From Rhizophlyctis rosea (Eukaryota; Chytridiomycota; Chytridiomycetes; Rhizophlyctidales; Rhizophlyctidaceae), in assembly GCA_027596075.1 (NCBI GenBank), contig JADGJC010000384.1, forward strand, positions 1 through 33,251: a stretch of DNA of 33,251 bases. The letters are read 5' to 3'. Below the pieces are notes generated by a model. The model did not search any database. It saw only the letters and a list, made by a program, of their open reading frames with translations, and had not been told where the DNA came from. Within the stretch, counting starts at the first letter, position 1; every line of letters begins with the position of its first letter. Position numbers and translations under genes: made by a program. Shown piece by piece: positions 12,415-22,542 of this stretch.

Positions 12415-12445
12415 GTCAAATGTGAACAAATTGTTCACGCTTGAC
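12415..12445. repeat. Short inverted repeat
   Basis: GTCAAATGTGAACAA (12415-12429) is followed, after one base, by TTGTTCACGCTTGAC (12431-12445). The arms agree at 13 of 15 positions. It lies about 120 bases right of the larger palindrome. Confidence 0.75.
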
Positions 12446-12560
12446 ACCTGGTCTGGTGCATCTTGTGAACCGAAAAAACCATCTGTCGGCCCACCTCGCT
12501 AAATCACATACCCGGAAAGTGCTCACTGATATGCACCCCAACTTTAATGAAACTATCCAT

Positions 12561-15500
12561 TCAGTGCGGAATTTTCCCTTCTGAAATAGCGTCCAGCACT
12601 TTCTCTACAAGTGCTCTATTCTCTTCCAACTCCTTCCCAATGAGAGTATTTGGCAGCTCCTTCTGAAACATCCCTCCCAACTTGTCCAAGCGCTGGGCAT
12701 TCAGCGAAGTGGCAAGAGTCATCCCAATTCCACCAATGTTGGGTGGACACGCTTTGCCGCATTCTCCTCCTAGCAAAAGGTACTGGCTTCCAAACTTCCG
12801 AATAAAGTTGCCCCACATTTGTTCGGGCCGCGATACCAAATCGTCCCTCGGAATGTGCAATCCCTCCAAACATCTGTCCAACACGCGAACGAAGTGGGTT
12901 GCGGGAAGTGACCCGTTCGTAGGCCATCGAACGTAACCAACTTCTCCCCGATACCAATGCTTCCAAAATAGAAACATCATTTCCCAGTACTCCCTAAACT
13001 GAAGGTAGCTGTAAACCCCCTTTACGCGATAGCTTTTTTGCATTGTTGGCGAAGTGCGTCACCCGATGGAAACGTTGTAGCCGGCCGACGAGTTGGGTTT
13101 GGACGAGTTGAGCCTCGGCGAGGGAGTTGGGTACAACGTTCGCAAACCGACGGTCAGTTTCCGCACAAGCTTCGGCGTATATGATGTCACTCAGTGGTAG
13201 TGCATTGTCCAAAGAGGTAATCTGTTTGTTGAGAAGCACTTCTTTGCGCTTGAAGTAGGCGGTGTTCTTGTTCGTCAAGCGTTGCATGCTCTTGACAGCA
13301 TCCACTATGGGCCGAAGCTAAGGTAGGATGAGATCTCGCGCGTTAATCAAAATGCGAAGCTCAAACAAACTGACCGGGCAAAAATTGATTCAAAGTTGCA
13401 ACTCACATAGTCATCCTTTGACAGTTTCAATTTGATGGAAGGAGGAGAGTCGATGGTGCCGCTACCAGAGTCGCTGGCTCCATCAATTGGTCCCTCACTC
13501 GCCCCAAGCGTTTCGCCGCCCGAGCTTTCCCCATCCAGCCCGTCTTCGTTTCAACGAGAGTCATATGGTCCATCCCCTCCACAAGCATATCGCGATCCCC
13601 AACCGTCTCTGTTTCTCCGTTGAGGAGCTGTCTAACACTCTCATCTCCCATACTTCCATGCCCGCTCCTTCCTGCTAGATCCGTCCCCAATTCTTCGCCT
13701 ATCCCGCCCCCAGACTGGCTGACCCCGTAGTCCGTCCCTGGAGCCTCCTCCGCCATCTTCCTGCCTACTTGCATATCCCCGCCACCGTTTTTTGAACTCG
13801 ATTGTCTCGCAGCATGGTCATTCCCCGGAGCCATATACGAACTTCCAGTAGTAGACACATCCCCAAAACATTCTGATGCCCCTCCATCCGGGCCCGCATC
13901 TCCACTCCATCCACCCGCATGTGTATTGGCAGCGAATTCAATGTAGTTGTCGATGAAGACCGAATCATCAGGAGAGGGGGTGACCGGTGCACTTGATTGA
14001 GTTGGGCTGAGGCTGTTCGGAGATGATGTGTTGATGAGCGTGGCGGCTTAGGAAGGAGTGGCGAGTGCGGAAGGAGAGGCGGGAGACGAAGGAGTAACGC
14101 AACTGAGCATCATACCCTGTGATGGGATGTCGTCTTGCGGTAAGCTGGCTTGGGATTCAGAGATGTCCGTTGATGTACTTGTAATATTCGAGATAGTTGA
14201 TTGAGTTGGGATGTTGCTGGTAGGAGATGTTGGCCTGTTGAGTGTGACCAGTGTGGAAGGAGCAATGTAATTGAGTATCGCTTGCTGCACAGGGATGATG
14301 TCCTGTTGCGGTGGGATGACGGCATGCGATACAGTTGATCCATGTTGACTGATGTCTTTGAACGAGTTTGTCTGTGATGGAAGGGTGGCGCCAAGTCCGC
14401 TTGCTGGCAAAGCCGCTGTGTTGTCAAAGGCGGTTGATCGTGCGGTGCTCACATCTTCCGGTGAAGGTGTCATAGGCAAAGGTTCGTCCAGTAACGCCTT
14501 GAACGACTCATCATCCAGTGGCACGGACATATACCCCGACTGTAAGGGATCGATAATCGCAAACGTATCATCAGGTGGCATCGTATGCGGTGGTTGATCA
14601 AGCCAAGAGCAGTCTGGATCGAGTAGCGGAGATACTTCGTCCTTCGTAGCATCCGCTATGTCATCCTCAATATCGTACGCGCCATCTACATCCATAGCAT
14701 CCTCTCCATGCTCACGAATTCCGTCAGGATTTCCATTACTTTGCTGCGGTGCCGGCGGTGCTTCCTGGGTTGTTGATTGCGAGTTAACCGTTTTCCGCGC
14801 TAAGGATTGGGAGTTCAAATCGCATGAGTGACCTGGCAGGTGTACTTTTCCACACAAAGCCCTTCAAGACCACTGGATATTTACACAGTCTTAGAAGCGG
14901 CACTTCCTCCTCATCATCCCAGTACCCCATGTCCGCATCGCCTCCATGGCGGCCGTCGCCATTTGCTCCACGTCATCCACTCCTATACCGAAAGATCAAA
15001 GTCAGTTTGGGTAACACTAACAAGAAAGCATTCTGGACCCAAACACTCAACAAGAAAATGTGCTACAATCTTACCAGGAAGATAATGCGCCTCCGTCTCT
15101 TCATCAAATTCGACAATACGCTTCCGCCTCCACGGACCACACACTCCATCGTCGGAATCCGAGAGACTCCCATCCGCCTTCCTCACCATCTTCCGTTTCT
15201 TTTTCTTGCCTCCAGCTATTTGCTTCCCTCCAGCCGCTGGCCTTTTAGCTCCAGCCGCCTTCTTCCCATTCCCAACGATTCCATTGTTGTGGCAACCAAG
15301 TTGGGTGGAGTCGACGGATGGCGCAGGCATCAAGTCTTCAATTGGGATGCCGGATTTGAAGATCAGGTACGAGTGTCGGGAAAATGGGATCGAGCATACG
15401 TCTTGGTCTTTGAATGTTTTACGCATTTTGATAGTAGCTTTTACCCAATCTTGGAATTCGTCGTACAATTGTGTTGGTGGCTTTTGCTTGGTGGGGTTCA

Positions 15501-18482
15501 TCCCGGGGAATACGCCTTGGAATTTCTCCAAGATAGGCCTGACGGACGGCCTTTTGGGAACATCGGGCTTGTCCGTGGGTTGACTGCATTTTGGCTTTGG
15601 TTCGAGATTTTTGTCTGATAGTCCAAAGGCGCAAAATTGTGTAAGGATGCGGCGAGGGCCAAAGATAGATCTTTTTAAAAAACATAAACTTACGTTCGCA
15701 AACATCATACATCAACTTTATGTCGGGGTTCCATTCTGTATTGTCGACAATTTCCTCGTGTCTTTCCCAATCCGTTGTGCAATATATCCTCACCCGCCTG
15801 CCAGAATGAATTAGTACGAGAAGTAACATGAGAACGATCATCTCACACATATGCTAACTGCTGACTATCAAACCCGTCATAAGGTCCAACACGCTCTCCT
15901 CTTGGTTGATTGGCACAAGCCACCTCCGTCAACTCCTGATCCAATCGTTCCTTGAGATTTCTGTCATTTTTTTTCGACTTGGCCACTTTGATATATCGGT
16001 CATGCTTGATGTCCCAAAGATCAAATTCACCCGACAGATATGTTGCATGGTATTGCATGACCCCTGGCCGATCACTTGCTCGTGCCACGACCGGGATGTA
16101 ATGTCCCTTTCCATATCCAAGGACCACCGTGGACTGATATTGCACGTTTCGTACTGGATCATAGAAATCGTGCCCGTATATTTGGTTGTTTTCGAACTCG
16201 CCGGCGACCCTTGATACAGTGTACACGATTTCGCAGAGGAGGTTTCGTTGGTTGTCCTTGGCCATGAATTCGAGGGCATTGGTGTAGTGGACAACTGGGC
16301 GCCCATTCTTAGTTCGGATGCCGAGATAGGTGCAGGATTCTTTGAGGAGGTGGAGGACAGCGTTGCAGACCCAGTTTCCCATTCCCGGAAAATATCGGGG
16401 GTCTCTCAAAACCTGAGCGGACATACCGGTAAACAACCAATTTGCCAACAGCATACAAAGTAATACTCACAGCAGAGATAGGCGCATTGAACGGATGTTT
16501 CAACGCAATAGCTTTCGGTAATTCCTTCGCTAGATCAATCAGCTTGCCCAGCATTCTTTCCCATGCCCCGCGATTACGGACGATGCTGCCGTTCATGCAC
16601 GAGACGGTCCAGTGGGCTTTCTCGGCGTTGACAACCCCCTTCCCCGCTTTGCAGAACCGGCAGCACATGCACATGATTGTCTGCTTCTTGTTACCAACCA
16701 GCCATTTGGGTGCTGTGGCCAAGTAGCAATGTTCCGCCGCATACGGGCCGATAGGGTGCGCAAATCTGATCCATCGGAGGGCAAGATCTCGTTTTTGGCT
16801 GGAGGTAAGAGATGGTGAGACTCGGTGCTTGCGATGACGATGGGAGAGGGTTTTGACCAACCTCAGTATGCAAAGCCAGCTGTCGTACTTCTTAATGAGG
16901 AAGGATATCAGCGTTGCGTAGTGCTCTCGCAATGGTTTGTAGGATTCCTCATATGGACCAGGACGCGGTCCAACGTCGTTGACAGCCATACCATGTCCTA
17001 CGTACGTGATAAGATAGAGATGGTCAATCAATCCCAGCTTGATAATTTTAAAAAAAAAAATAAAACCTCGTCCCCGTGTGGGTTTTCCGCGCTCCTCCTT
17101 GCCGGCATATCGACTTGATGTTTTCCCCAGCAGTAGCTTTTCCACTACCTTATCCTCATGCAATCCGCCATTCCCACTCCCTCCCGCTCCTCTACCCCGA
17201 CCACCCTTTCCCAATCCCAGCCCGCCAAGCCCAAACTCCTCATTCCGCGTCTCCCTCTTCACCCTGCGCATGATGCCTTCCTCAACCACAATTCTGATAC
17301 CCTCCAGAACCGCGTCCTGCACAGAGCCAAACATGCGGCTATCCACTATCAAGCACTCACCAGCCAAGTTGATAACGGCAGTAATCCAATAATCGGCCTC
17401 CCGCAAGATGTACTTCCGTTCCTCAGATCCTTTAGCATTTTTCAATCGCTCCCACTGCTCCTCATCGACATGGTACACATCAATGATCAAATGCTTGCTC
17501 CGTTGCCAGATGTCGAAAAATTTACGCCGCTTTAGGCCGTGCGTGGTCAAAAAGTCATAGGTTTTATGGCGCCCGTGACTCTGGTTGCTCCTTATCAACT
17601 GCACTACCCGCTTCTTCATTCTCATCAACAATCGAAAGGATATTCTCCGGCATCACCTCCACTTCCTCCTCAAGCTCTCCCTCGCGGTAGTTTTTGTTGA
17701 TCAGTTTACCCAGTTCGCCTTTGTACACGTTCTGCCTCAACCATGTTTAAACGAATATCCTTTTACCCTGGTAATTGATCCCGTTCAGAACCGCCTCGGG
17801 GTCCGGCCACTCATGAGACGGTTGCTTGTTCCCCGCAATCCATCCTATCTTCTTCACCAAACGAATGATTTTCACAATCTCCTGATAGTTCCTGGGTGGT
17901 TCCGTCAGGTATTCGAGCTGCGCCCACTTAGCAACGATCTCTCGTTCACTGTCTTTCAAGACCTTCCGAGTATATACGCGTAGCTTCTCATCCAGAGTTA
18001 GACCCTCCTTAACCGGAAGGGGGACATGTCCCTCATATCCTTTGGTGGTAAACAGCCGTGTCAGTCTTTCCTCCTGAGAACAGCTGCCGGTACCCCCCCA
18101 TCCATTATGTTCCTTCTTGACGACCCTTTCACTAGAAGTTCATATCCGACCTACCTTCAAACACTTCTTTACCATCAGATGGTTTCGATGCCTGCACCAC
18201 CGAAATGGAGGTATTTTCTTGTCCTTCCCTAACCAACGCATCGTTCTTCCTCATCGTTCCACGTAACTGGCACTTCGGGCTCATGGTGGGCTTCTTCCCC
18301 TTGGTGACAACCTTGAACACAAGGACGCTGTTGGAGTTGTCGATTTCGCTGATCTCCGCCGCTCCTTCTGTCATCGTCTTCGTTGGATTGTGACAATCCT
18401 TGCAAGTATCGCCTGTCTTCACCACGCCCATGGCATTGTTGCACTCCTTGGCGCTAGCTTCTGCTTCAGGTTCTTCGGGCAT
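12561..18482 (-). CDS. Very long orphan protein, about 1624 aa, about 15 exons
   Basis: I do not recognise this protein. A phase-consistent chain runs 18482-18155, 18039-17767, 17718-17600, 17529-17067, 16997-16862, 16798-16471, 16412-15847, 15797-15694, 15614-15075, 14982-14926, 14844-14088, 14012-13639, 13543-13407, 13317-13063 and 12998-12561, totalling 4875 nt. The start is the ATG at 18482 (MPEEPEAEASAK). In order the protein has a Cys-containing N-terminus (CKDCHNP), a helical region, a Gly-rich stretch (about residues 280-310), a globular block (about 390-800) with MCMCCRFCKAGKG and GIRTKN segments, a Lys-rich basic tract (GGKKKKRKM), a long Ser/Thr/Pro-rich disordered region, and an aromatic-rich C-terminal block (REYWEMMFLFWKHW). 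Uncertain introns: 17719-17766 (48 nt), 17530-17599 and 13544-13638. Stops in the open frames at 17745 and 14048 fall inside proposed introns. If those introns are wrong, the gene is broken or is really two or three genes. Confidence 0.55.
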
Positions 18483-19274
18483 TGTGGGTGAGGGTAACGA
18501 TTTTGGGTATGACTGTGCAAGAGTATGTCGTGAGATGTTTGATGGGATACGTTACAGGATGGTCTTAATTTGGTAAGTATGCGCAAGAGCAATGTTTGCA
18601 CTGCACGAAGTGTTGAATATTGCAACTTACATCAAAAATCAGCGCCTTTCAAGCCACGAATGACTGACAGGGTGGCCCGTGCTAGCATGGGTCTTCCAAT
18701 GTGCTGATGGTGAGCATTAGCTAAGAGGTCTACGATGTGCAAGGAGGATTTTCCGATTACTCTAGCACCTGATTCGAGGTGGCGACAACCTGTCAAGCAA
18801 TCTCACAGAGACTCAATCACTTGGATCAACACGGGAGCATCGTGTCGGTTGGTTCAATGAATCATACCGACCCATCCTGCTCGTGGGCGGTCGTAATATG
18901 TCCAATGTGGCCTGAAAATCAAGGGGGATTGACTGTTTGGAGCCGCCGCTTTTGTAAGCGCGCGTCCGAAAAAGCTCGTCGGCGAGGACGATCATAAACA
19001 GAGACTTACATCGACATCAACAAAATCTCAAAATATATGTGCACCCCTCCCCCTCCCATGCCACAGAACACTCGTCAACCGCATACCATTGCTACCTGTA
19101 CCATCAGCAGAAAGAAACCAAGCACATCAACGCATCCGCAACACCCGCACCACAGAAGTACCAAAGCAAACCCGCACCACGAAGCAAAACCCAAGGGCAC
19201 TCGCATCTTCAAAGCCTCTCTACAGCACCTTTGAAAAATTTGTGGGACAGCAACGAGTGAACAACTTCGGCTAC
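18483..19274. other. Upstream part of tandem duplication copy A
   Basis: This stretch holds the 5' region of the long minus-strand gene and then the 5' part of a duplicated unit. A Thr/Pro/His-codon-rich open frame runs from about 19038 into the Cys-rich gene without an ATG. A short opposite-strand frame at 18813-18995 has a counterpart in copy B. Confidence 0.5.
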
Positions 19275-19475
19275 ATGCCCCGAGAGACAATTGACTGTGG
19301 CCTGTGTGGGGGCCTGGGTGCAATGCGCAAATGCAAGCGATGTAGGACTCCGCTATGTTGTGGATGCCGGGATGCGAACAAACATCGGGACTGCTGTGAG
19401 AACTGTGCTTGGGATTGGGAGCGGGAGAGGCAACGGGATGATATGCCAGATCTCGTTGAGGACCCGGGGAACTAG
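19275..19475 (+). CDS. Small Cys-rich protein, duplicated gene copy A
   Basis: The first ATG in the frame (19275) gives 66 aa. The open frame continues upstream to about 19038 without an ATG, so an upstream exon or non-ATG start is possible. The Cys pattern is C-x2-C-x8-C-x2-C-x4-C, then CGC and, after a KH dipeptide, CCENC. This resembles a treble-clef or B-box-like zinc-binding fold, or the Cys-rich tail of piggyBac-type transposases, but it cannot be assigned from sequence alone. The C-terminus is acidic (DDMPDLVEDPGN) and matches the DDDIPELVD region of copy B. I infer a zinc-binding protein of unknown role. Confidence 0.5.
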   Translation: MPRETIDCGLCGGLGAMRKCKRCRTPLCCGCRDANKHRDCCENCAWDWERERQRDDMPDLVEDPGN

Positions 19476-19511
19476 GGCGATATGTGAGCTAGAGAGCGTA
19501 TTGTCGGGTTG

Positions 19512-19526
19512 GGATAGGATAGGATA
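19512..19526 (+). repeat. GGATA pentamer run, copy A
   Basis: Three GGATA units lie about 40 bases after the stop codon of the Cys-rich gene. The same run occurs after copy B, so it pre-dates the duplication. Confidence 0.85.
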
Positions 19527-19654
19527 TTACTGAAGTTGCGCTCTTGTATTTCGTAATCTTATGTAATATGGAAAAATTAATGGACTTAGCTGAGTTGTTT
19601 CATCTTCAATGATTAGTCGGTGAATATGATTTACCCCTGAAGCACCGGATGGAG

Positions 19655-20600
19655 CATGTTGATCCAAGGAGGATTTGCCAGGGTGTTCCCAAAACATTAA
19701 GGTGCTAGGCAATCCGCAGATCTCAAGCCCGCCGCTCATGCGGAACATCCACACTGAGAGTGGACATCCAAGAAGCTCATCGATAAGGTCAATCATAAAC
19801 AGAGGCTCACATCGGTCGCCTCCAACAACAAAGACTCAACATATATATGCATCCACGCATCCGCCATCCACACGCGCCCTTTCCAAAATTCAGGAACGAC
19901 ATACCATTGCTTCGCATCAACAGAAGCGAAGCACTCAAAGCGGCACATCAACGCACCCGCAAAACCCCGCTCCTACCCAAAACATTCGAAACACACCCCA
20001 AAAACCCACCACAACAGAATCAGAACCAACCCCGCACCACAATGTTCACAACGCGAACCTGCACCACGTCGCCAAAGAATCTCGCACCTCCAAATCCTCA
20101 CCAGAATATCCCTGCAACGTTTATCGTGTGCAACACCGATAAGTTAACAGAATGTGCTACGAGCCCCTGGAACTCATAGAAGGATGGGAACGCCTGTGCA
20201 TGAGACGGGTGGCAAGCAAAAAATGCAACAAATGCCGGACTTGGGTATGCCGCTTGTGCTGGGCTGAGGAGGAGGGTGGGGACGATTCGGAACCGTGCCG
20301 TCGTGGTGAGAGACGGGAGGAGTGGGCGGAGCGGATGGAAATGTTCCGGCGGTTTCAACAGGCGGTTTCTGCGGACCATGGTTTCGACGATGATATCCCA
20401 GAGCTTGTGGATATTAGTGATATGCCGGAGCTCGTTCACAACTCGGTTGAAGTCGTTGTGCCGGATCCCGTTCACAAACCGGAGGAGGTTGTTGGGCCGA
20501 AGCTCGTTCGCAATACGGAGGAGATTGTTGGGCGTTGAGTAGGCTAGAAAGCACATATCTGGGTTTGTCTGAAGGATAGGATAGGATAGGATTTTGCCGC
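19655..20600 (+). repeat. Tandem duplication, copy B
   Basis: This is the partner of copy A, with the same landmarks: CAAGGAGGATTTGCC (about 19666), AATCATAAACAGAGGCT (about 19792), ACATACCATTGCTTC (about 19899), ACATCAACGCACCCGC (about 19946), the Cys-rich gene and GGATA pentamers at 20574-20592. Copy B is longer because its coding region has an extra acidic repeat tail. Confidence 0.75.
20152..20538 (+). CDS. Small Cys-rich acidic protein, duplicated gene copy B
   Basis: The ATG at 20152 opens a 128-aa frame (MCYEPLELIEGW). It aligns with copy A through KCNKCRTWVCRLC versus KCKRCRTPLCCGC, and through DDDIPELV versus DDMPDLV. Several Cys of copy A are absent here, including the first C-x2-C pair, so the zinc site may be reduced. 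The C-terminal 45 residues contain a degenerate repeat of about 11-12 residues, with ELVHNSVEVV, DPVHKPEEVV and KLVRNTEEIV. A Pro/Thr-rich open frame upstream (19847-20179) is in a different frame from the Cys-rich part, unlike copy A. Function unknown. Confidence 0.55.
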   Translation: MCYEPLELIEGWERLCMRRVASKKCNKCRTWVCRLCWAEEEGGDDSEPCRRGERREEWAERMEMFRRFQQAVSADHGFDDDIPELVDISDMPELVHNSVEVVVPDPVHKPEEVVGPKLVRNTEEIVGR

Positions 20601-21415
20601 AGTTATCAGTTTGTCTTTGTAAATTATAAAGGTCGGAAGGCTTCCAATATCGTTGGCGGTTTTCATCTTTACAAAATGAAGTTCTTCCGCGCGTCTGTGG
20701 TGGTCTTCACCGTATCGTCGAGGTCTGTGCAATTCTTCCGTGGGAATATTATAGAAGCTACATGAGGCGTGTTGAAGCCAGGACTGCGTGACAAGCATCT
20801 GAACCCAACTCTGTTCACACTTCATACAATGGTGGAAATTACTGTCAAGAATGAGGGTGAACAGGTCACTGCGAGACCAAGCAACTTTAACGAGTTGACG
20901 GCAAAAAGGGCAGCCCACCACCGACTGGTTACGGAACCCCCGTTTCGTTTGAACTCAAAGTCAACACCTTGTTACTCAAGTTGCTGCAATGGTAGAGTAG
21001 AGTCGCCAAAGAGATGCTGTAGCTGATAAACTCTTCCGTTCTCAGGTTCTGTGTTGTTGAAATGAGGATGATGTGTTGAAGCAAGTTCCTGTGCAGCCTG
21101 CCTGACCTTTGTGTGGCCCTGCAGAACTCCAGCCAAAGCTAGAAATTTGGAAAACTCCGGCGCAAAAGCTCCTTAGGACCCTGGCGTTACAACCAAAGAT
21201 GCCCTTACCAACCCTCCTCATTGCAATCCACATGGAAAGATGTCAGCGCCTCCGTTGCCAATAAGCTTTCGATTTACTCAAGTTACAATTTCAATCGATA
21301 ACAGACTGCAATCACACAAGCGGGCAGCATCAAACCCTATCTATACCCTCCAATCAAAGCACTGAAGCACATTACACCTCCTTCCACCCTTCACTCCCTC
21401 CAACCTCCCACCCCG
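20539..21415. other. Intergenic; one weak minus-strand exon candidate
   Basis: GGATA pentamers lie at 20574-20592. A minus-strand open stretch (about 20959 down to 20544) has GCPFCRQ followed 25 residues later by CMKCEQSW, the spacing of a possible zinc ribbon. It has no ATG and no clear partner exon, and it runs into the 3' region of copy B. Nothing else is supported. Confidence 0.35.
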
Positions 21416-21881
21416 TCACTCCCCCGCCCTCTTCTTCTGCCCCTGCACCTCATTCTTAATCTTAACCACAACCTGCTCCTCCGTCGGCTCAAACCCGCCA
21501 CCAGATACCACATGCTGCAAATACAATATCGCCAACTCCACCCTCGTAAGTTCCGGGTTCTGACGATGAAGTGCACGCAAGATGGTTGATTCCTGCGGGG
21601 GCCAGACGACGCGGTGTTTCGGGAGTGCGGCGGTTTTGGCGCGGGCGACTTCTTCTTGGCGGGCGGTAAGGGCTGCGGCGAGGTCGTCGGTGAACTGGTG
21701 GTGGGAAATTAGAGTGTAACTGGTTGGCAGGTTTGTTCACGAGAGGCAGTTTGAATTGTGCAACACATACCGGACCGTCCCACGGGATGAAGTCGGTGGA
21801 TTTGGGCATGATGGGAGAAAGACGGGAACGATGAGGGTTTTGTAAGAGATGGTAGTCAGATATGGGAACCTTTGTGGCCAT
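21416..21881 (-). CDS. Small SANT/Myb-like protein, two exons
   Basis: Exon 1 is 21881-21771, the intron (76 nt, GTATGT...CCAG) is 21770-21695, and exon 2 is 21694-21416, giving 129 aa. A start at the in-frame ATG at 21809 (MPKSTDFIPWDGP) would give 105 aa. The part after the intron is helical (FTDDLAAALTARQEEVARAK). Then come VVWPPQESTILRALHRQNPE, LTRVELAILYLQHVV and TEEQVVVKIKNEVQ. The order W-x2-QE-xx-IL-xx-L, then a second helix, then T-x2-QV-xx-KIKN, is that of fungal Myb/SANT-like DNA-binding domains. The tail is basic (QGQKKRAGE). I infer a small nuclear DNA-binding protein; the family call is tentative, the gene structure fairly secure. Confidence 0.7.
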
Positions 21882-22542
21882 CGAGCGGGAAGACGACAGC
21901 TTTTAATGTAAACAACCTTCTGGCCTGTCTTCGCTTACAAAACAAACTCACAAGAGATTAGCAAGAGATGACTACAACGTTTTGCCAATGATTGACTGAG
22001 GGACTTCGTTTTGTTTGTAGGAGAGCCGAGGTACAACCTCCAGTAAAGATAGCTTGAGCGGAGAGAATGCGTACAAAGAAAGTATGGGCAGACTGATGGG
22101 AAAAAGGGAAGCTCCAGTGCTCCTCACATATTGACACACATGGTTTTGACACACATGGCTTGAGAACATTGCGCTCACATGTTCATAAGAGGCGTCAGTG
22201 ACTTGACCATATGGCCACATGCACTGCAGAGCATTGTTTCAGATTGCAAATCGCCTCTAGACTGCATGAATCGTACAAGCAAAAGGAGATTACGTAGCTG
22301 ACACGCGACTACGACAGCAACGCGGTGACGCAAGTGGTCAAACAGGATATCAGGAATGTATGGCCAACATGTAACAACTTCCTTCCAAAAAGAGTATATT
22401 CCGGGGTATAATTACTTCCCACCAAAACGTCACTGAGAAACACACAACCAACACCCATCCACCCTCCAACCTGCATCCCCTCACAAACACTCAACACCCA
22501 CTCACCCAGCCACCGACCCCCACCCCACACCCCCCTCCTACT
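21882..22542. other. Intergenic, no supported gene
   Basis: This lies between the 5' end of the small SANT-like gene and the 3' end of the polymerase gene. A direct repeat, TTGACACACATGG spaced by two bases, is near 22130-22160. From about 22440 the sequence becomes C-rich. No gene is seen. Confidence 0.45.

Larger units (their letters stand above)
11147..12560. other. Convergent intergenic region with RNA-like and palindromic elements
   Basis: The 3' ends of a plus-strand and a minus-strand gene face each other across 1.4 kb. The gap contains a tRNA-like element at 11424-11480 and two palindromes (12238-12297 and 12415-12445), listed separately. Open frames here are short and unsupported. 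The cluster of structured elements could be the remains of a non-autonomous mobile element, but I see no terminal repeats or target-site duplication that would prove it. Confidence 0.5.
18730..19560 (+). repeat. Tandem duplication, copy A
   Basis: Landmarks shared with copy B in the same order: CAAGGAGGATTTTCC (about 18740), AATCATAAACAGAG-like sequence near 18994, a GCATACCATTGCT segment at 19081, a CATCAACGC segment near 19125, the Cys-rich gene, and GGATA pentamers at 19512-19526. Around the AATCATAAACAGAG block, 34 of 42 bases match copy B. Overall divergence is substantial, so the duplication is not recent. Confidence 0.75.

Noticed and set aside
13020..13062. Apparent frameshift at a run of six A (minus strand) between two coding frames of the long orphan gene
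   Set aside because: A phase-0 intron (12999-13062, GTGACG...TTCAG) joins the two frames cleanly, so neither slippage nor a broken gene is needed.
15164..15618. Long plus-strand frame opposite the long orphan gene
   Set aside because: It is the reverse complement of an exon whose frame is supported by splice phase on both sides.
17040..17066. T-rich run (minus strand) as a coding frameshift or pol III terminator
   Set aside because: It lies just inside a well-phased intron (16998-17066) and is best read as intron sequence.
19275..19475. Cys-rich gene as the tail of a piggyBac-type transposase
   Set aside because: The Cys spacing is reminiscent, but no transposase catalytic domain, terminal inverted repeats or TTAA duplications are seen nearby.
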